This document shows, piece after piece, positions 26,905 to 35,891 of a DNA stretch of 64,000 bases; position 1 is the first letter of the stretch, and the number at the start of each line of letters is the position of its first letter. The position numbers and the translations under genes are program-made. The stretch lies in NCBI RefSeq assembly GCF_000247605.1, contig NC_016894.1, forward strand, positions 2,655,732 through 2,719,731. The letters run 5' to 3'. Origin of the DNA: Acetobacterium woodii DSM 1030. Its GTDB lineage: Bacteria; Bacillota; Clostridia; Eubacteriales; Eubacteriaceae. The notes under the pieces were generated by a model that worked only from the letters and a program-made list of their open reading frames with translations, made no database searches and was not told the origin of the DNA.

Positions 26905-28536
26905 TTAGCGCTTTCGCTTTTTTCGATGAATAGAAATCATTAATGCTAAACTTAGTATAATAGCCGTAAAATAACCTAACGCTCCCAGTGCCGGAATCCC
27001 CATAAATTTAGGGGTCATATCCGTGGTTGCAATAAAACTGGAACCAATTAAAAGTGCTGCATTGATAATACAGATAATGATTTTATTTACCATCTGGTCG
27101 ATTTCTGCCAATGGTTCTTCAGACCCCATTACCTCTAAATTTAACTTGATTTGACCTTTATTCGCTAAACTTAAAAAATCTGAAATCTGCCCCGGAACAC
27201 TAATCGCTTTTTCGCCTGAAATCAGCATTTTCCGGGTGTTTGTTTCGACAAAAGTTTTTAAATCAAAATTTTCGACCTGCTGGCCAGACATATGATTTGC
27301 CATAATTCTGACAAAATTTGCTTCCGGCGAGATATCGGCAATAACGCCTTCGATCGTAATCATTCCCCGACTGAGCATACTAATTCCTCGCGGCATTCCA
27401 ATATGATTCTCAGTCGCAATCTTAAGAATTTCTTCCAGAAAACGCCCCATATTAATATTGCTCAATTCTTCGGTTCCATAAACATCCAGAATACGATCAA
27501 TGGCTTCGTATAAAAGCGAATGATTAATCCGCCTACCCTTATGGACGCCTAACGATAAGATCGCCCCTTCGATTCCTTCGACATCCCTTGTTGCTACCGC
27601 CTTTACGCTCCGCCGTAACAGTCCCATCTCTCGTTTAGACAATTTACCCATCATTCCTAAATCAATCCAGACGATTTGTCCATCGCGAATAAAAATATTC
27701 CCCGGGTGCGGGTCAGCATGAAAAAAGCCATCATCGATGATTTGTTTGACATAGTTTTCGGCGAGTTTAGTTCCTATTTCCTCCAAATCATAACCAGCTT
27801 CCAACAACATGATCTTTTCATCAATTTCAATCCCCATGATGTTTTCCATCACCAGAACCTTCGACGTCGTATATTGATTGTAGATTTTGGGGCAGCCAAT
27901 GTATTTGATCTCCGTGTTTAGTTCATTAAACAACTGTGCATTTTTAGCTTCATACAGAAAATCCATTTCCTGTTGAGCCGTACTCCACATCTCATCAACA
28001 ATCATTTTAAAATCAACCACATCACCAATGCCGCTGGCAATATTGAGAATCCCGGTTGCCCGATTTAATAATACCACATCCTGGGCCATCACCTGATAGA
28101 TGCCGGGCCGTTGCACCTTAATTACCACCTTAGATCCATCAAGCAACTCGGCGGCATGTACCTGGGCAATCGATGCCGATCCCAATGGTTTATGCGTAAT
28201 TGCTTTAAAAACGTCCGTTGCCGGGAACGAATACTCATCTTCAATAATGCCAACAAACTCATTATAGGGCATCGGCGTAACTTGAGATCGCAATTTTTCA
28301 AGTTCTAAACAATAATCATTGGGAAAAATATCCCGACGCATTGACATAATTTGACCAATTTTAATAAAGGTTGGCCCCAGATCTTCGATGATCAATCGAA
28401 GTTTTTCCGGGGTCAACCCTTTTGTAATGTCATGTTTTACCAAAATGGAGATGATTTTTTTTAGTCGCCTGCCATTATTGTCGGTTGGGGTGTTCTCTAT
28501 CTCGTTTGTTTTTTCAACAGAATCACTTGAGTTCAT
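26905..28536 (-). CDS. ABC1/AarF/UbiB-family atypical protein kinase
   Basis: A 543-residue UbiB-family protein. The invariant KxGQ motif is seen in GPTFIKIGQIMSMRRDIFP, the A-rich loop in GSASIAQVHAA with the following VVIKVQRPG lysine, the catalytic region in DDGFFHADPHPGNIFI and the metal motif in WIDLGMMGKL. Two C-terminal transmembrane helices anchor it. In quinone-free anaerobes the role is unclear, probably lipid or isoprenoid handling. ATG 28536 is chosen because AAAAGGAAA precedes it; more upstream Met codons would lengthen the overlap with the previous gene. Confidence 0.88.
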   Translation of the reverse strand: MNSSDSVEKTNEIENTPTDNNGRRLKKIISILVKHDITKGLTPEKLRLIIEDLGPTFIKIGQIMSMRRDIFPNDYCLELEKLRSQVTPMPYNEFVGIIEDEYSFPATDVFKAITHKPLGSASIAQVHAAELLDGSKVVIKVQRPGIYQVMAQDVVLLNRATGILNIASGIGDVVDFKMIVDEMWSTAQQEMDFLYEAKNAQLFNELNTEIKYIGCPKIYNQYTTSKVLVMENIMGIEIDEKIMLLEAGYDLEEIGTKLAENYVKQIIDDGFFHADPHPGNIFIRDGQIVWIDLGMMGKLSKREMGLLRRSVKAVATRDVEGIEGAILSLGVHKGRRINHSLLYEAIDRILDVYGTEELSNINMGRFLEEILKIATENHIGMPRGISMLSRGMITIEGVIADISPEANFVRIMANHMSGQQVENFDLKTFVETNTRKMLISGEKAISVPGQISDFLSLANKGQIKLNLEVMGSEEPLAEIDQMVNKIIICIINAALLIGSSFIATTDMTPKFMGIPALGALGYFTAIILSLALMISIHRKKRKR

Positions 28537-28918
28537 CGATTTCCTTTTCACTGGCATTTTCTGCTGCATCAACTACTTCAGCATCGTCGTTTTTATTGCC
28601 TTCTGCCGCACTCATTGCCGCCAGCTTGTCTTTGATCTTTTGAATTTCTTCAGGAGTCATTTTGTCAAGGCCTTCAACCACATTATCGACTGTCGGTGGT
28701 GATGTTGGTTTGACCACATTTACAGTCACACTGTCTTTAATCGTTTCTTTAATATTATGTTTTAATTCCTCGTTGAGTATTTTTCCCTGTTCCAGTGTAA
28801 TTTCACCTTTATCGACAAGTTCATCAATAAGAATCTTAGATTTTTCAGCCGTGATTGCCACCGCTCCAATGCCAAATAGAAATATTTTTTTTAAATCTTC
28901 ACTAATACTGGTCAACAT
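28523..28918 (-). CDS. Phasin-like small protein with acidic coiled tail
   Basis: 131 residues: an N-terminal amphipathic/hydrophobic stretch (DLKKIFLFGIGAVAITAEKS) followed by charged helices and a linker, resembling phasin-family proteins often encoded beside AarF/UbiB kinases in Firmicutes. It overlaps the kinase gene by 14 bp and has a CAGGAGG ribosome site. A membrane-surface partner of the kinase is likely. Polyhydroxyalkanoate binding is not implied, since no PHA genes are present here. Confidence 0.6.
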   Translation of the reverse strand: MLTSISEDLKKIFLFGIGAVAITAEKSKILIDELVDKGEITLEQGKILNEELKHNIKETIKDSVTVNVVKPTSPPTVDNVVEGLDKMTPEEIQKIKDKLAAMSAAEGNKNDDAEVVDAAENASEKEIDELK

Positions 28919-29096
28919 CTTGTTCCTCCTGTTTTAAAAATAATTTAGTTAATTAAACAACCCAAAAGTATCAAACCAACGGTTTTTTGCTGTCGTTTTT
29001 TTAACTGTTACCAAAAATCTTAACACATTTATATTAAACTGGCTTTAAGTAATGTTATACCCCGTAAAACGCGAATTAAACAACCTGACCTCGCCC

Positions 29097-30293
29097 TTAA
29101 CACTCTAATTTAAATCCGTTTTGAGTCAGCGCATCGCGAATTTCCTCGATGTGTTGATAATTTCTCGTTTCCAGCTCAATCCGTAAAAAACAACCATTAA
29201 TGTCCGAGCCTTCATTGCTCCGTTCATGATGGATCGAAATCACATTGCCACCAAAATCAGCGATAATTTGAGAAACTTTTTTTAACTGCCCAGGTTTATC
29301 AACCAGTTCAATATTAAGGGAACAAATACGGCCGGAGGTTAATAAACCTCTTTTAATAATCCGGGATAAAATGGTGACATCAATATTACCGCCGGAAACA
29401 ATACAAACCGTTTTTTTGCCTTTAATTGGCAATTTATCAAACATCGCTGCGGCCACGGCCACAGCCCCGGCCCCTTCGGCAATCAGTTTCTGTTGTTCGA
29501 TGAGGGTCAGAATCGCCGTTGATATTTCATCTTCATTAACCGTCACAATTTCGTCGACATAATCACGACAAAGACTAAACGTCAGTTGACCTGGTTCTTT
29601 AACCGCAATCCCATCGGCAATCGTCGACACCTGCGGCAATCGACAGATTTTATTATCTTTTACAGACATCTGCATACTTGGTGCCCCACAAGCCTGCACG
29701 CCATAAACTTTCACTTCCGGTTTTAAAGCTTTCAGGACATAAGCAATACCGGAAATCAGTCCGCCGCCACCGATTGGGACAATAACGGCATCCAAATCCG
29801 GCAGGCTGTCCAAAAGCTCCAAACCAATCGTTCCCTGCCCGGCAATCACAAATTCATCATCAAACGGATGAATAAAGGTATATCCTTTTTCTTTTTGAAG
29901 TTCCAACGCTTTAGCATAAGCTTCATCATAACCCCCTTCAACCAGGCAGACCTCTGCTCCATATGCTTTAGTTGCCTCGACCTTTGAAATTGGGGCTCCA
30001 TCCGGCAAACAAATGACCGCATGAATCTGATTAATCGCTGCGGCTAATGCCACGCCTTGAGCGTGATTACCGGCGGAACAGGCAATCACACCCTTTTCTT
30101 TTTCGGCTTTGCTCAGTTGCGACATTTTATAACAGGCCCCGCGAACTTTAAAAGAACCCGTTATCTGTAGATTTTCTGTTTTCAAATAAATATTACTGTC
30201 CGGGCATATTTTAGGGGCATGAATCAAATCGGTGGGGCGGATATAATTTTTGAGTGTAAATGAAGCATGATAAATTTTGTCTAGTGTTAACAT
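29097..30293 (-). CDS. ilvA: Threonine ammonia-lyase (threonine dehydratase) with ACT domain
   Basis: A 398-residue PLP enzyme of fold type II converting threonine to 2-oxobutyrate and ammonia. The PLP lysine is in GSFKVRGA, the phosphate loop in PIGGGGLISG, and SGGNID is near the end of the catalytic domain. Residues about 325-398 form one ACT domain (LVDKPGQLKKVSQIIADFGG). Single-ACT proteins of this length may be biosynthetic or catabolic (tdcB-like), so the symbol is provisional. It stands alone. Confidence 0.88.
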   Translation of the reverse strand: MLTLDKIYHASFTLKNYIRPTDLIHAPKICPDSNIYLKTENLQITGSFKVRGACYKMSQLSKAEKEKGVIACSAGNHAQGVALAAAINQIHAVICLPDGAPISKVEATKAYGAEVCLVEGGYDEAYAKALELQKEKGYTFIHPFDDEFVIAGQGTIGLELLDSLPDLDAVIVPIGGGGLISGIAYVLKALKPEVKVYGVQACGAPSMQMSVKDNKICRLPQVSTIADGIAVKEPGQLTFSLCRDYVDEIVTVNEDEISTAILTLIEQQKLIAEGAGAVAVAAAMFDKLPIKGKKTVCIVSGGNIDVTILSRIIKRGLLTSGRICSLNIELVDKPGQLKKVSQIIADFGGNVISIHHERSNEGSDINGCFLRIELETRNYQHIEEIRDALTQNGFKLEC

Positions 30294-30392
30294 TTTCTCT
30301 CCTGTTCAAATCTGATTTAGAAAATTGCAAATCCGGATGTTATTACAACTTTCTAAAATCCAATCGCTTTAAATTAATTACGTTTATTTTCT

Positions 30393-32048
30393 TTATTTGG
30401 GTCTGACCGTATTGCTTGGGTACCACTTTAAAAACCACAATGAAAACACAAAGGTTGGGATACTTAATAAAATGGGAATAATGGCGGCAAAATGGATCAT
30501 CATGGTCGTATTCAACCACATTGTCGTTCCTGCCTGGATTAAAAATACCAACGCCCAAATGTAAGTCAATATACGATTTGTCTTAAGAAACAAAACATTT
30601 TTTAGCGCATTTCGACCATTAAAAAAATGGGTGTAATCAGCTGTTAATGGAACTGTTTTTAAAGTTGAGATCCCCCAAATTAAAGCTAAAGCAAAATATC
30701 CCAACAATGCAAAAGTATTGCCATTATAATTAGCGCCAAAGGTCACGACCGTTAATCCCAGCAGCGAAAACAATAACAACGTTGCTTTTTCAAAATAGAC
30801 CAGATCAGGGCCACGTTTAACACTGCATAACACGCCACTGATCATCAACGGAATCACGACTCCAATCAGGGGATTGTAATCGACAAAAAGGAAACAAAAA
30901 AGCCATGGGCACATGGCCAGAAAAAACCAATAAGGCGTATTTTTAAACGTAATTGGGATTAGTTTCTTTTTCTTATCCGGATTCAGGCTAACCGGACCAA
31001 ATAAGCCATCCAAAAAGGCATTAAATAAGCGCATATCTCCGGTCACCGTAAATTTTTTCTCCAGCAATGATTGCGCCGCATCAATTTTTCCTTCCATGAT
31101 TCGTTCCAAGGTGCTGAGATTAATATTAATGGCCGTTGATTCACGCGCAAAATCATTACGTAACAAGGTACACGTCTCATCTTTTATCACAAACTGGTAG
31201 CGTTCTTTAATATCAGCAAAGTCAATTTGTAAAACAGCATTCATTTTAGGACGGATCTTGGGGTTAAAAGCAGCCTGAATTTCTTTCATGTAATTCCAGG
31301 CAATCAATCCACCATCAGAATCCTTCATCCGAATATCATCTACGCCCCAACTTAAATTGGTGGTTTGTAGATAGGTTGCCGTTTCAATAAATGGTTTTGA
31401 AAGACCTTCACTAACCGTTTCTGAAATGCTCAGCTTCTCGCCATATTCCTTACCGGCGATTTTAACTAATTCCAGATACGGACCGGTTAGGTTGTCCAAC
31501 TGGTGAATTCCCAGCAGTTCACCTTCGACACAAATTATTTTCGCCCATTTATTTTTGCCAAAAAGATTATTAAACTGTTCTTCGACACCTTCATAATTAT
31601 TTTTGGTTGATGGAAAACCACAGGTGCTGATCAAGATATGTTTTTTAGCTGCCATTTTTTCAGGATTTCTAAACGGATGTCCATAGGTTCCCCCGCCTTC
31701 GTGATCAATAAACGGAAGTAAAACCGGTTGTGTTCGTTCCATAAATTTTTTTATAGTACTGGAAATTCCATAATGGTAAAGCGGTGTTGCCCAAATAACA
31801 ATATCAGCTTCCACATATTCCTTTAGCAACGCTGTCATATCATCCTGAAAAATACATTCTCCCGGAGTCGTGGTCCAACAGGTATGACACCCTGTACATG
31901 CGTTTATGTTCCGCTCGACTAAATCGACAGTTTCGATTACGGTTTCAGGATTATATTCAATCAAACCCGAAACAAATTGCTCAGCTATTTTCATGGTAAA
32001 ACTTTTATTCGTTTTATGACTACCATTTAATAATAAAACCTTGCGCAT
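30393..32048 (-). CDS. Flavodoxin-fold reductase fused to SCP2-like domain and membrane domain
   Basis: A 551-residue three-part protein. Residues 1-210 are an NAD(P)H-dependent FMN-reductase/flavodoxin-like domain (VLLLNGSHKTNKSF; NACTGCHTCWTT with two CxxC-type cysteines; WATPLYHYGISSTIKKFMER). Residues about 235-335 resemble an SCP2 sterol-carrier domain (KIDAAQSLLEKKFTVTGDMR). Residues about 365-545 contain five or six hydrophobic helices. The combination suggests a membrane-attached flavoprotein acting on a lipid-like or quinone-like molecule. Full role unknown. No partner gene adjoins it. Confidence 0.75.
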   Translation of the reverse strand: MRKVLLLNGSHKTNKSFTMKIAEQFVSGLIEYNPETVIETVDLVERNINACTGCHTCWTTTPGECIFQDDMTALLKEYVEADIVIWATPLYHYGISSTIKKFMERTQPVLLPFIDHEGGGTYGHPFRNPEKMAAKKHILISTCGFPSTKNNYEGVEEQFNNLFGKNKWAKIICVEGELLGIHQLDNLTGPYLELVKIAGKEYGEKLSISETVSEGLSKPFIETATYLQTTNLSWGVDDIRMKDSDGGLIAWNYMKEIQAAFNPKIRPKMNAVLQIDFADIKERYQFVIKDETCTLLRNDFARESTAININLSTLERIMEGKIDAAQSLLEKKFTVTGDMRLFNAFLDGLFGPVSLNPDKKKKLIPITFKNTPYWFFLAMCPWLFCFLFVDYNPLIGVVIPLMISGVLCSVKRGPDLVYFEKATLLLFSLLGLTVVTFGANYNGNTFALLGYFALALIWGISTLKTVPLTADYTHFFNGRNALKNVLFLKTNRILTYIWALVFLIQAGTTMWLNTTMMIHFAAIIPILLSIPTFVFSLWFLKWYPSNTVRPK

Positions 32049-32242
32049 ATTTCCCTCTCTTTCTTTAAATCATCTTCCAATTTTGAAACCCGTATGGAAA
32101 TTCTTATAAACATTCATAATTAATGAATTGTTTTCTCATCCTAATATATAATACCTTATCTCGCTCAATTATAACAAATTATTTTTAGAACGAATACCTA
32201 ATAATTCATTTAACAGAACTTCTTATATTAAGACTTAATTTG

Positions 32243-32297
32243 TGTGTCACATGTTATAATGAGACACATACATGTGTCAACCTGACACATGACACAT
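32243..32297 (+). promoter_or_regulatory. Upstream activating boxes for the sigma-54 promoter
   Basis: Two inverted repeats built from the same half-site: TGTGTC (32243-32248) with GACACA (32263-32268), and ATGTGTCA-ACC-TGACACAT (32272-32290), followed by an extra GACACAT (32291-32297). They lie 70-130 bp upstream of the sigma-54 core promoter, the usual position for enhancer sites of an AAA+ activator. The activator encoded at 33888 is the obvious candidate; that is inference. Confidence 0.75.
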
Positions 32298-32360
32298 ATT
32301 TGATCGCAGTCATTTTTTCGAAAATTTCGAATTTGCGTCCGTCTTGCTGCGGTTATGGTT

Positions 32361-32375
32361 TGGCATGATAATTGC
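32361..32375 (+). promoter_or_regulatory. Sigma-54 (-24/-12) promoter
   Basis: TGGCATGATAATTGC matches the sigma-54 consensus TGGCAC-N5-TTGC at all but one position, with the invariant GG and GC dinucleotides 12 bp apart. It lies 68 bp before the DUF362 start codon and downstream of the activator boxes. Confidence 0.82.
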
Positions 32376-32442
32376 GGGTATACAATGTTATGTTCATAAT
32401 TATGGACAAATATATGGTAAATGTACCAATAAGGAGATTATC

Positions 32443-33744
32443 ATGAGTAAACCAAAAGTATCTGTTGTTAAGGTTGCACCGCCCGAAGGAAATGCCTCAT
32501 TCATGAACGGGAAATATGTTCGTATTGAAGAAGATGTCCAAAAAATAAAAAAGGCTGTTGCCGAAGCAGTTGAACTCGCCATTGGTTCACTTGATACCAT
32601 CATTAAAGAGGGCGACGTTGTTTTGATTAAACCTAACCTTGCTTTCCAGGCCCCTCCCGAAAGTCATGCTGTTGTTGACCCGCGAACCATTGAAGCAGTT
32701 GTTTCTTATGTTAAAGAAAACTCCAAAGCTAAAAAAGTATTAGTCGGCGACAATCCCTCTTTAGGGATGCATGTCGGTCGTGCAAAACCGGCCTTTAAAG
32801 ACTCCAAAATGGAAGAAGCCGCTTATTTGGGTGGAGCTGATGAAGTTATTTATTTTGATGAACATGATGTTGTTCCGGTTGAAATTGAAGGTGCAAAAAT
32901 ATTTAAACATGCCACTGTTTTCAAACCATTTCTTGATGCCGATGTTGTCATTAACCTGCCTAAAATGAAAGTGCATTTAGCTGGAACCGTAACCCTGGGA
33001 CTTAAAAATTGGAATGGCATTATCCCCAATTGTCATCCCGACGGCCAACAGCAAGGTGCCCATCGTATCGAATTAGGTCAAAAAATGGCCGATTTATATC
33101 GGGTCAGACATGCCGATTTGACAATTGTTGATTCCGTCATTGGGATGGAAGGTCAAGGTCCTCATGCCGGTACACCCATTGAAATGAACCTTATTGTTGC
33201 CGGCGCCGACACGGTCTCGGTTGATGCCGTTGCCGCTTCCATCATGGGTTTTGATCCCATGGAAATCCCGGCTATCCGTTGTGCCGGCACCGAAGGTCAA
33301 GGCGAAATTGATCTAGCCAAAATCGAAGTCGTTGGTAATTCTGTTGAATCGGTGATGAAACACTTTAAACGTCCTGGTGGTGATCCGATTGGGATGTATG
33401 CCGGTTTAACCTGCATCATGCAACAAACTTGTGGCGGTTGCCATGTGAATGTCCGTGGGGCACTGGATTCCTTTGCCATCAGTGGGATCGACATGAAGAA
33501 ATTCCTTGAAAAATCTGGTGAAGTCGTTGTTATTGCCGGTGGTGTACCGGATATTGATCCGCAATTCTGTGCCGACAAAAACGTCTTTATCTGTGGCGAT
33601 TGCTGGGAAATTTTCCCCTCGGCCGACAAGGTTAGAGAAGCCGCTTCACTCGCCAAATCAGTCACGTATTACCCCGGTTGTGCCCCTGTTTATATTTTTG
33701 CGCAACTCAATGCCGATCTCCAAAAACTGGCGGCTGCTAAATAA
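32443..33744 (+). CDS. DUF362-family protein, candidate nickel-pincer enzyme
   Basis: A 433-residue cytosolic DUF362 protein. The N-terminal half has VVLIKPNLAFQ (59-69) and DADVVINLPKMKVHLAG; the latter continues to LGLKNWNGIIP, so His178 and Lys188 are ten residues apart. In lactate racemase LarA the cofactor-binding segment has the same His-x9-Lys spacing (recalled as His174 and Lys184). The C-terminal half is Cys-rich: C324, C330, C333, C376, C384, C387 and C413 (TCGGCHV, ICGDCWE, YPGCAP), suggesting an Fe-S cluster or other metal site. The ATG at 32443 follows AAGGAGA. It is first in the sigma-54-driven block that also encodes LarB and LarC. Confidence 0.85.
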   Translation: MSKPKVSVVKVAPPEGNASFMNGKYVRIEEDVQKIKKAVAEAVELAIGSLDTIIKEGDVVLIKPNLAFQAPPESHAVVDPRTIEAVVSYVKENSKAKKVLVGDNPSLGMHVGRAKPAFKDSKMEEAAYLGGADEVIYFDEHDVVPVEIEGAKIFKHATVFKPFLDADVVINLPKMKVHLAGTVTLGLKNWNGIIPNCHPDGQQQGAHRIELGQKMADLYRVRHADLTIVDSVIGMEGQGPHAGTPIEMNLIVAGADTVSVDAVAASIMGFDPMEIPAIRCAGTEGQGEIDLAKIEVVGNSVESVMKHFKRPGGDPIGMYAGLTCIMQQTCGGCHVNVRGALDSFAISGIDMKKFLEKSGEVVVIAGGVPDIDPQFCADKNVFICGDCWEIFPSADKVREAASLAKSVTYYPGCAPVYIFAQLNADLQKLAAAK

Positions 33745-33755
33745 CTGTTCTATCC

Positions 33756-33783
33756 GGTATCAGGGGCTTAATCCCCTGATACC
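33756..33783 (+). terminator. Stem-loop after the DUF362 gene
   Basis: Perfect 11-bp stem GGTATCAGGGG / CCCCTGATACC with a six-base loop, 11 bp past the DUF362 stop. No strong T-run follows. Probably a partial terminator that lets the DUF362 protein accumulate above the downstream products. Confidence 0.6.
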
Positions 33784-33887
33784 ATCATTTAAGTGGCAGT
33801 CATCACCTTCTTAAACAAAAAAACGCTAGTGACCATTGCGATACTCAAAATATCAACAAACTGATATTCCAAAGGAGTGTGAACGCT

Positions 33888-35891
33888 GTGAAGATTTCTC
33901 CAGACTTTAATTTAATGAAAAAAACATGGACCGATTTTGTCGTTTCGGGAATTATTGGCGATCATATTCGTAAACCTATCCTTGACTCCTGGCTGCGGTG
34001 TCGGAAAGCCGAACTTGATCCCCATACCTTAAACCGGACTCCCACTGTTAATGAAGAAAATTTCAGAAAACGTCTGGAACAAAACAAAATTCTGCTCGAT
34101 GTCAGCATCCCTTTCATGGTTGAGTTACAAGAGTTTGTCAATAAATCCGGTTACTCTACGACTCTTACCGACCCAAACGGCGTCATTTTGGAACTCATTT
34201 GCGATCATTCCATTCTGGAAGCCGCCTTTACCAAAAATCTGGTCCGTGGCAGTATCTGGAATGAACAGATGGCTGGTACGAACGCCACTGGCCTGGCCAT
34301 CGATTTGCTTCAACCGATTCAGGTGATTGGTCCCGAACATTATTTTGAATGCTATCATGATTTAACCTGTTCGGCTGCCCCGATCTTGGATGAAACGGGT
34401 AAACTGCTGGGAATCCTTGACATGGCCGGCCCTAAAGAACTGGCGTATCCGCATACCTTGGGAATGGTTGTTGCTGCCACCAAAGCGATTTCCCGCCAAT
34501 TATGTGTGGTTGCATCCAATCGTCAGGTTGATTTAACCAATCATTATCTGAGCACCCTTATCGATTCTATGACTGATGGCGTTGTTGCTGTTGATGTTAA
34601 AGGTAAAATAATTGGTATCAATTCACAAGGGGCGAAGATATTAAAAACGACCACCTTTGAATCTTACGGCAAAAATATTTTGGAAATTATGGATGGTGAA
34701 ACCATTCTTGATCACAATGGCCAGGTTCCGTCGGCTTTTAAAGAAAAAGATAAACACATTATCACCAAAAGCAAAAAAATAAATTGTTTGGTCAACAGCA
34801 AACTGATCCTTCATGATAACGGAACGATCGCCGGCGCGGTTGCCACCCTAAAAGATATGAACCAAACTAAGCCAACTGCACAAAAACATAAACGCAAAGG
34901 GACCCGTTTTACGTTTGACGATATCATCGGAGAAAGTTCCGAGCTGTTACGGTCGGTTCATCTTTCTCAGATTGCCGCTAAAGGAAGTGCCACTGTTTTA
35001 CTTCAAGGCGAAAGCGGTACCGGCAAAGAAATGTTTGCTCAGGCTATTCATAATGCCCGACAGTCCGATCAACCATTTATTGCCATTAATTGTGCCGGAA
35101 TTCCCGAAAACCTGATTGAAAGTGTCCTTTTTGGTTATGAAGAAGGATCATTTACCGGTGCCAGTAAACATGGTAAAATCGGAAAATTTGAATTAGCCAA
35201 AGGCGGCACTATTTTCCTCGATGAAATCGGAGAAATGCCCATTAATACACAAACTATTTTACTTCGGGTGTTACAGGAACGCTACATCCAACGGATTGGC
35301 GGTGACAAAGATATTCCCATTGAAGTTCGGGTGATCGCCGCGACAAATAAAAATCTGGCCGAAGAAGTTAAAAACGGGCGATTTCGACAAGATCTTTATT
35401 ATCGACTCAACGTTTTACAAATCAATATCCCGCCCCTTCGCAAACGAAAAAAAGATATTCCTATCCTGGCCGACTTTTTTTTGAATGAGATCACCCATTC
35501 CTGCGGCAAGTATATCGAAACGCTACACCCTTCAACAATTGCAACCATGCAGGAATATGAGTGGCCCGGCAATATCAGACAATTCAAAAATGCCATCGAA
35601 CAAGCCGTAAATTTTACTGAAACAAATCGGATTGATGATTATTTTATTTCAAATTATCTGCCTAATATCAATGCCGAAATGACACCAAAAGAGATCCCTG
35701 TTCCCCAACAAAAACCGCACATAAACCTGGCTGAGAAAACCCCCACTGGCGATTTAAAAGATCTCGAGTTAATCACCATAAGAAAAGCACTGCTGCTTTT
35801 TAGCGAACGTAAAAAAGCGGCTGCTTACCTGGGTATTTCCCGAAGCACCCTTTATCGCAAAATCAAGCAATATCACCTGGAGGATTACTAA
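33888..35891 (+). CDS. Sigma-54-dependent activator, AcoR-like (GAF-PAS-AAA+-Fis)
   Basis: A 667-residue enhancer-binding protein. It has an N-terminal GAF-like sensor (about 60-200), a PAS domain (about 215-310) and an AAA+ domain with Walker A GESGTGKE (374-381). The sigma-54 loop reads GSFTGAS (Ser in place of the usual Ala), and Walker B reads GGTIFLDEIGEMP. A Fis-type helix-turn-helix (KKAAAYLGISRSTLYRKIKQ) closes the protein. GTG 33888 is chosen because the upstream GTG at 33879 abuts AAAGGAG. It presumably senses the pathway substrate and activates the promoter at 32361. Its stop overlaps lipB by one base. Confidence 0.9.
   Translation: MKISPDFNLMKKTWTDFVVSGIIGDHIRKPILDSWLRCRKAELDPHTLNRTPTVNEENFRKRLEQNKILLDVSIPFMVELQEFVNKSGYSTTLTDPNGVILELICDHSILEAAFTKNLVRGSIWNEQMAGTNATGLAIDLLQPIQVIGPEHYFECYHDLTCSAAPILDETGKLLGILDMAGPKELAYPHTLGMVVAATKAISRQLCVVASNRQVDLTNHYLSTLIDSMTDGVVAVDVKGKIIGINSQGAKILKTTTFESYGKNILEIMDGETILDHNGQVPSAFKEKDKHIITKSKKINCLVNSKLILHDNGTIAGAVATLKDMNQTKPTAQKHKRKGTRFTFDDIIGESSELLRSVHLSQIAAKGSATVLLQGESGTGKEMFAQAIHNARQSDQPFIAINCAGIPENLIESVLFGYEEGSFTGASKHGKIGKFELAKGGTIFLDEIGEMPINTQTILLRVLQERYIQRIGGDKDIPIEVRVIAATNKNLAEEVKNGRFRQDLYYRLNVLQINIPPLRKRKKDIPILADFFLNEITHSCGKYIETLHPSTIATMQEYEWPGNIRQFKNAIEQAVNFTETNRIDDYFISNYLPNINAEMTPKEIPVPQQKPHINLAEKTPTGDLKDLELITIRKALLLFSERKKAAAYLGISRSTLYRKIKQYHLEDY

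Noticed and set aside
28388-28702. 104-residue plus-strand ORF rich in Phe and Cys
   Set aside because: It is antisense to the UbiB-like and phasin-like genes, both with clear homology and ribosome sites.
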